64,000 bases of DNA, taken from the NCBI GenBank assembly GCA_022822405.1, contig JAJEBT010000171.1, forward strand, positions 1 through 64,000. The letters run 5' to 3'. The notes below the pieces were generated by a model, which saw nothing but the letters and a program-made list of their open reading frames with translations, had not been told where the DNA came from and ran no database searches. This document shows, in pieces, positions 59,273 to 64,000 of the stretch. Source of the DNA: Alphaproteobacteria bacterium. Lineage in GTDB: Bacteria; Pseudomonadota; Alphaproteobacteria; MPNO01; UBA830. The translations under genes and the position numbers were made by a program. Position 1 is the stretch's first letter; every line of letters begins with the position of its first letter.

Positions 59273-60117
59273 CGCACCTCTCCATTTGCCAGCTCGCCGA
59301 CGGCCCGGCGCACGATCGTCACTGCCGCGTCCATCCTGTATTCCGCGGTTCCGCGCACGTCGTCAATCGGTGAAAGCGGAGCGACATGGTCCGCGCCGAC
59401 GTGATCGGCCAGCCGGCCGTCCACGGGCCGTCCGGCCAGCGCCTGTTCGAGGCCGGGAAGGCGCCGCGCCACCTCAGAGCAGGATCCGACGGCAATGCGC
59501 AGGCCCGCAACGGTGCCGTCGGCGGCCCGCTCGAGGATTGCGGCGACCATGGCGATCGAGATCACCAGATACTTCCGCGCGCCGAGCTTGATGAAGGTGC
59601 TCGTCGCTTCCCCGACGGGCTTCGGCACCTCGATCCCGACCACCATCTCGTCGGGCCGGCGCGCCGTCCGGCGGTTGCCGAGAATGAACTCCGGGAGCTC
59701 CAGGCTGCGCGTGGCGTCGGCCGAGGCCAAGACCACGCGCGCATCCATGGCCATCAGGCAGGGAACCCCGTCGGCCGCCGGCGACGCGTTGCAGAGGTTT
59801 CCAGCGACGGTGCCTGCATTCTGCACCTGGACGCCGCCGACCTCGCGCGCGGCGAGCTTGAGCGTGCGGAACCAGCCGGGCAGGTCGGCGCGGAGGATGT
59901 CGGTCCAGGTCGTCAGCGCGCCGATCAGGTGGTGGTCGCCGCGATCGGCGATGCCACGAAGCGAGTCCAGTCCGGTCACGTCGAGTATGTTATGGTCGAG
60001 CGGACGGCCTACCCTCGCGGGATAGTAGTCGGTGCCTCCGGCAACTATGACCCGCTCGCCGTCCGCAAGCGCGGCGAGCGCCTCGTCGAGACGGGAGGGT
60101 CGCAGATAGGAAGACAT
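59269..60117 (-). CDS. FAD-binding subunit of xanthine dehydrogenase family enzyme
   Basis: YLRPSRLDEALAALADGERVIVAGGTDYYPARVGRPLDHNILDVTGLDSLRGI, VQNAGTVAGNLCNASPAADGVPCLMAMDA; overlaps the fused subunit start by 4 bp. Confidence 0.93.
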   Translation of the reverse strand: MSSYLRPSRLDEALAALADGERVIVAGGTDYYPARVGRPLDHNILDVTGLDSLRGIADRGDHHLIGALTTWTDILRADLPGWFRTLKLAAREVGGVQVQNAGTVAGNLCNASPAADGVPCLMAMDARVVLASADATRSLELPEFILGNRRTARRPDEMVVGIEVPKPVGEATSTFIKLGARKYLVISIAMVAAILERAADGTVAGLRIAVGSCSEVARRLPGLEQALAGRPVDGRLADHVGADHVAPLSPIDDVRGTAEYRMDAAVTIVRRAVGELANGEVR

Positions 60118-60222
60118 CGGGCGTTGCGCCGTTTTCGGGATTGAAGACACGCGGCTCATATACACCGGCATCGGGAACATGCCAAATTCGCCTCCCCTGC
60201 TCTCGCCGAATCGCGGCATGGC

Positions 60223-60249
60223 TTGACCCCGCCATCCGCGCGCTATAGC
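60223..60249 (+). promoter_or_regulatory. Possible sigma70-like promoter (TTGACC-N15-TATAGC) for korA
   Basis: Read in the 187-bp divergent intergenic region, about 55 nt upstream of korA ATG; spacer is shorter than ideal. Confidence 0.25.
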
Positions 60250-60304
60250 TTGGCTGCGGGCCTTTGCCGGCCCGCCATCCTGACACGGAGTTTCGGACGT
60301 AAAC

Positions 60305-62179
60305 ATGGCTACGAACATGGCTGAGATAGGCGTCGCGCCCCAACGAGAGCGCGAGGCCCTCGATTCCGTAGTGATCCGGTTCGCCGGGGACTCCGGTGAC
60401 GGCATGCAGCTGACAGGCACGCAATTCACCCAGTCGACCGCGCTGATGGGCAACGACCTTGCGACGTTTCCCGACTTTCCCGCCGAGATCCGCGCGCCAG
60501 CCGGCACCACGTTCGGCGTGTCGGCCTTCCAGATCAACTTCGCGTCCTACGACATCCAGACGCCCGGAGACGATCCCGACGTGCTGGTCGCGATGAATCC
60601 GGCAGCGCTGAAGGTCCACCTCAGGGACGTGCCCAAGGGCGGCACGCTGGTCATCAACACCGACGCCTTCACCCCCCGCAACATCACGCGCGCCGGCTAC
60701 GACGCCAATCCCCTCGAGGACGGGACTCTCGACAACTACGTCGTGATCACGGTCGAGATGAACAAGCTGACCAACGCGGCCGTCGCCGATTGCGGCGTCT
60801 CCTCCAAGGAAGCCACCCGCGCCAAGAATTTCTGGGCGCTCGGGCTGATGTGCTGGATGTATGACCGCGACAGGCAGCCGACCATCGACTGGGTGAACCA
60901 GAGATTCGCCAAGGTCTCCCACATCGCCTCGGCCAACATCGCGGCGCTGAATGCCGGCCACGCCTATGGCGAAACGGTCGAACTGCCGTCGGGCGCCGGA
61001 GCCTACAAGGTCGCCCGCGCCGACGTGCGGCCCGGCACCTATCGCGCCGTGACCGGAACCGAGGCGATCGCCTGGGGGCTGGTGACCGGCGCCCACAAGG
61101 CGGGTCTGCCATTGTTCCTCGGATCCTACCCGATCACCCCGGCCTCGGCGCTTCTCCACACGCTCACCAACTTGAAGCAGTACGGAGTCACCACCTTCCA
61201 GGCCGAGGACGAGATCGCTGCCGTATGTTCGGCGATCGGCGCCTCCTATTCCGGTTCCATCGGCGTCACCTCGTCATCCGGGCCCGGTGTCGCGCTCAAG
61301 ACCGAAGCCATCGGCCTCGCCCTGGTCACCGAACTACCGCTGGTGATCGTGAACAGCCAGCGCGGCGGCCCGTCGACCGGGCTTCCCACCAAGACCGAGC
61401 AATCGGATCTCAACCAGGCCGTGTTCGGGCGCAACGCCGACACGCCGCTTCCCGTCGTCGCCTCGGCGACCGCTGGCGACTGTTTCGAGACGGCAATCGA
61501 GGCGGTACGGCTCGCGGTTACCTACATGACACCGGTGATCCTGCTCACCGACGGCTATCTCGCCAACGCCGCCGAGCCATGGGAGATACCGGATGTCGAC
61601 GAGATCCCGGACTTCAAGGTCGCGTTCCGCACCGACCCGGAGGGCTTCCATCCCTATCTTCGCAACGAAGAAACGCTGGCGCGGAACTGGGCGATTCCCG
61701 GAACGCCGGGCCTGATGCACCGGATCGGGGGTATCGAGAAGGACTACGACACCGGCCACATCTCCTACGATTCGGACAACCACCACCGGATGACGAAGGT
61801 GCGCGCAGCCAAGATCGACGGCATCGCCAGGGACATTCCCGAACAGGCAGTCGCCACCGGCGAGGATCACGGCCGACTCGCCGTGGTCGGATGGGGCTCG
61901 ACGTTTGGCGCGATCAACCAGGCCGTCAAGCGCTGCCGCTCCGACGGCGTCGACGTGTCGCACATTCACATCCGCCATATTTGGCCCCTGCCTACAAATC
62001 TCGGAGAGCTGCTTGCGCGGTTCGACAGGGTCATGGTTCCGGAAATGAACAACGGCCAGCTGGTCCACCTGCTGCGCAGCAGGTACCTGGTCGACGCGGA
62101 AAGCGTCACGCAGATATCGGGACAACCCTTCAAGGTCTCCACCCTGGACCAGGAAATCCGCAAGCGAGTGGAAGGATAG
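60305..62179 (+). CDS. korA: 2-oxoacid:acceptor oxidoreductase, alpha subunit (gamma-alpha fused; KorA-like)
   Basis: VIRFAGDSGDGMQLTGTQFTQSTALMGNDLATFPDFPAEIRAPAGT, GNEAIAWGL-type motif (GTEAIAWGLVTGAHKAGLPLFLGSYPITPAS), QAEDEIAAVCSAIGASYSG. Confidence 0.94.
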   Translation: MATNMAEIGVAPQREREALDSVVIRFAGDSGDGMQLTGTQFTQSTALMGNDLATFPDFPAEIRAPAGTTFGVSAFQINFASYDIQTPGDDPDVLVAMNPAALKVHLRDVPKGGTLVINTDAFTPRNITRAGYDANPLEDGTLDNYVVITVEMNKLTNAAVADCGVSSKEATRAKNFWALGLMCWMYDRDRQPTIDWVNQRFAKVSHIASANIAALNAGHAYGETVELPSGAGAYKVARADVRPGTYRAVTGTEAIAWGLVTGAHKAGLPLFLGSYPITPASALLHTLTNLKQYGVTTFQAEDEIAAVCSAIGASYSGSIGVTSSSGPGVALKTEAIGLALVTELPLVIVNSQRGGPSTGLPTKTEQSDLNQAVFGRNADTPLPVVASATAGDCFETAIEAVRLAVTYMTPVILLTDGYLANAAEPWEIPDVDEIPDFKVAFRTDPEGFHPYLRNEETLARNWAIPGTPGLMHRIGGIEKDYDTGHISYDSDNHHRMTKVRAAKIDGIARDIPEQAVATGEDHGRLAVVGWGSTFGAINQAVKRCRSDGVDVSHIHIRHIWPLPTNLGELLARFDRVMVPEMNNGQLVHLLRSRYLVDAESVTQISGQPFKVSTLDQEIRKRVEG

Positions 62180-62183
62180 CGCC

Positions 62184-63218
62184 ATGAACGTCCAGACACC
62201 GGTCGAGAAGCTTCGGCCGGCAGACTACGCCTCCGACCAGGAAGTCCGGTGGTGTCCCGGCTGCGGCGATTACGCCATTATCAAGGGCGTCCATCGCACC
62301 TTGGCCGAGCTTCAGATCCCGCTCGAGAATCTCGTGTTCTTCTCCGGTATCGGCTGCGCTGCACGCTTCCCCTACTACATGGCGTCCTACGGCTTCCACA
62401 CCATTCACGGCCGCGCGCCGGCGCTCGCCACCGGCGCCAAACTCGCCAACCCGGAGCTCGACATCTGGCTGGTAATGGGCGACGGCGATGCGCTCTCGAT
62501 CGGCGGCAACCACACCGTCCACGCGTTGCGCCGCAATGTCGACATCAACATGCTGCTCTTCAACAACGAGATCTACGGACTCACCAAGGGCCAGTATTCA
62601 CCCACCAGCCGGCTCGGGACACGCTCGCCCTCGACTCCCCAGGGCTCAGTCGATTCGCCCCTGAACGCCTGCAGCCTCGCGCTCGGCGCCGGCGGCCGCT
62701 TCGTCGCGCGCACCTTCGACACCAACCAGAAACACATGCCGGACGTGCTCAAGGCCGCCCATGCCCACAAGGGGGCCTCATTCGTCGAGATCATCCAGAA
62801 CTGCATCGTCTACAACGACGGCGCGTTCGAGGGCTGGACCAACAAGTCGGTCGTCCTCGACAACACGATTTCGGTCGAGCACGGAAAGCCGCTCGTCTTC
62901 GGCAAGGACGGCAACAAGGGGATCGCGCGCAGCGAGGACGGATTCGGCATTCGCGTGGTCGAGATCGGCGAGAACGGCGTCACCGAGGACGATGTCCTGG
63001 TCCACGACCACGGCAACCGGATTCTCGCCATGATGCTCGCCGACATGGAGCAGCCCGAGTTCCCGGTCGCTCTCGGCGTCCTCTATTGCAACCCCGGCGA
63101 GCCCTATGACGAGGCGGTGACCAGCCAGCTCGCCGAAATCCGCGCGTCGACACCCGCGGGTTCGCTCAACGACATGCTGCGCAAGGGCCGCACCTGGACC
63201 GTCACCGAAGGAACATGA
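62184..63218 (+). CDS. korB: 2-oxoacid:ferredoxin oxidoreductase, beta subunit (KorB-like)
   Basis: VRWCPGCGDYAIIKGVHRTLAEL, GDGDALSIGGNHTVHALRRNVDINMLLFNNEIYGLTKGQYSPTS. Confidence 0.95.
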   Translation: MNVQTPVEKLRPADYASDQEVRWCPGCGDYAIIKGVHRTLAELQIPLENLVFFSGIGCAARFPYYMASYGFHTIHGRAPALATGAKLANPELDIWLVMGDGDALSIGGNHTVHALRRNVDINMLLFNNEIYGLTKGQYSPTSRLGTRSPSTPQGSVDSPLNACSLALGAGGRFVARTFDTNQKHMPDVLKAAHAHKGASFVEIIQNCIVYNDGAFEGWTNKSVVLDNTISVEHGKPLVFGKDGNKGIARSEDGFGIRVVEIGENGVTEDDVLVHDHGNRILAMMLADMEQPEFPVALGVLYCNPGEPYDEAVTSQLAEIRASTPAGSLNDMLRKGRTWTVTEGT

Positions 63219-63266
63219 CCGCGGCCCGGTGAGGCTGCCATCCGGGCGGCACAGCGGGAACCGGGT

Positions 63267-63821
63267 TCAGCCGGGTTTCCTGAGAGCGTGTAAGGGCCGG
63301 AAATTCCGGACCGTGCAGGAAGGCGGCGCGGCAAGCTTCCAAGGCGGGCCAACGCGGACGCCGCGTTCGGCTATCGTGCGGTCGAGACCGATCACTTCCA
63401 GGGCGGCAAAGGCGTCCGGCAGCGCCAGCGCCGACGGATCGAGGCGATCGAGGACCGTCAGTACCGCGCCGTCGCCGTCGGGACCACCGCCTCCGGACAC
63501 CACCTCGAGCGCGCCGGCTTCTCCTTGCAACAAGTTGCGGTCCCAGTTCTGCATGCGTTCGCGAAATTCCTCCGGGACCGAGAGCCGTCCCGCCCTGGTC
63601 CGATAGGACGGCCTTTCGAGAACCTCGGCGTCGGCAAGGCGGTAAACGGCGAGGAACGGCGCCCTCTCCTCTTCCAGACACTCGAATCTCTGCGCCGAGA
63701 GAAAGCCCGGTATTGTCAGGAGCATCGAGATGTGGCGCTCATAGAAGCCGTCATAGGCGGCGCGTCCCGGCCCGTCGCGGTCGGGGTAGGCCATCTCGAC
63801 CATGTAGAAGACGTCCGTCAC
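63267..63821 (-). CDS. Hypothetical EthD/dimeric alpha-beta barrel-like protein
   Basis: VTDVFYMVEMAYPDRDGPGRAAYDGFYERHISMLLTIPGFLSAQRFE (GTG start) resembles EthD-type ferredoxin-like proteins. Confidence 0.5.
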   Translation of the reverse strand: MTDVFYMVEMAYPDRDGPGRAAYDGFYERHISMLLTIPGFLSAQRFECLEEERAPFLAVYRLADAEVLERPSYRTRAGRLSVPEEFRERMQNWDRNLLQGEAGALEVVSGGGGPDGDGAVLTVLDRLDPSALALPDAFAALEVIGLDRTIAERGVRVGPPWKLAAPPSCTVRNFRPLHALRKPG

Positions 63822-64000
63822 CGGAGCCGATCCGGCGCCGGCGCAAAACCCTGTCGCGTCATCTCTTCCCGTTCCTTTTCCGTCACCGCAACCGTGCCGT
63901 GCCGGCCGCGATCTGTCCACCATATCGGGGATCCGTGCCGCGACCGAGCTTGCGGAAACACTTGAGGCGACCCGGGGCCGCACGTCACGCTGCAAAGATA

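Noticed and set aside
56510-59404. 964-aa plus-strand ORF
   Set aside because: Antisense shadow of the fused Mo-hydroxylase; no domain motif.

Overview
GC-rich window (probably an alphaproteobacterium) made up almost entirely of catabolic operons, transporters and four toxin-antitoxin-like loci. No rRNA, tRNA, CRISPR array or intact transposase was recognised. Main blocks: (1) 5'-truncated hyuB, AGCS symporter, alpha/beta hydrolase, MBL hydrolase, Fe-alcohol dehydrogenase, MmgE/PrpD and a dctPQM TRAP system (2-10887). (2) hicAB and a Fic gene (11263-13554). (3) An 11-gene collinear operon, 14054-27519: hyuA, hyuB, acyl-CoA dehydrogenase, split B12-dependent acyl-CoA mutase, two class III CoA-transferases, citryl-CoA-lyase-like protein, tctCBA. 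(4) A HipA-like gene with an AbiEi-like N-terminus, a DUF1989-hyuB-hyuA-oxidoreductase operon, a VapBC-like pair and a small ORF coupled to an amidase (27828-38975). (5) Enoyl-CoA hydratase, CaiB/BaiF, Rieske oxygenase, SDR, DMT exporter and a dctQM pair without dctP (39094-46173). (6) An N-heteroaromatic degradation block: isochorismatase-type hydrolase, enamidase, two PF06684 paralogues around an orphan Mo-hydroxylase, UPF0280, 6-hydroxynicotinate reductase-like protein, fused 2Fe-2S/Mo hydroxylase and FAD subunit, with korAB divergent from it (46839-63218). The two best candidates for undescribed biology are the mutase/CoA-transferase/lyase/HyuAB operon and the coupling of a ferredoxin-type dearomatising reductase to KorAB. 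All family names come from reading the translated ORFs by eye; no database search was run.
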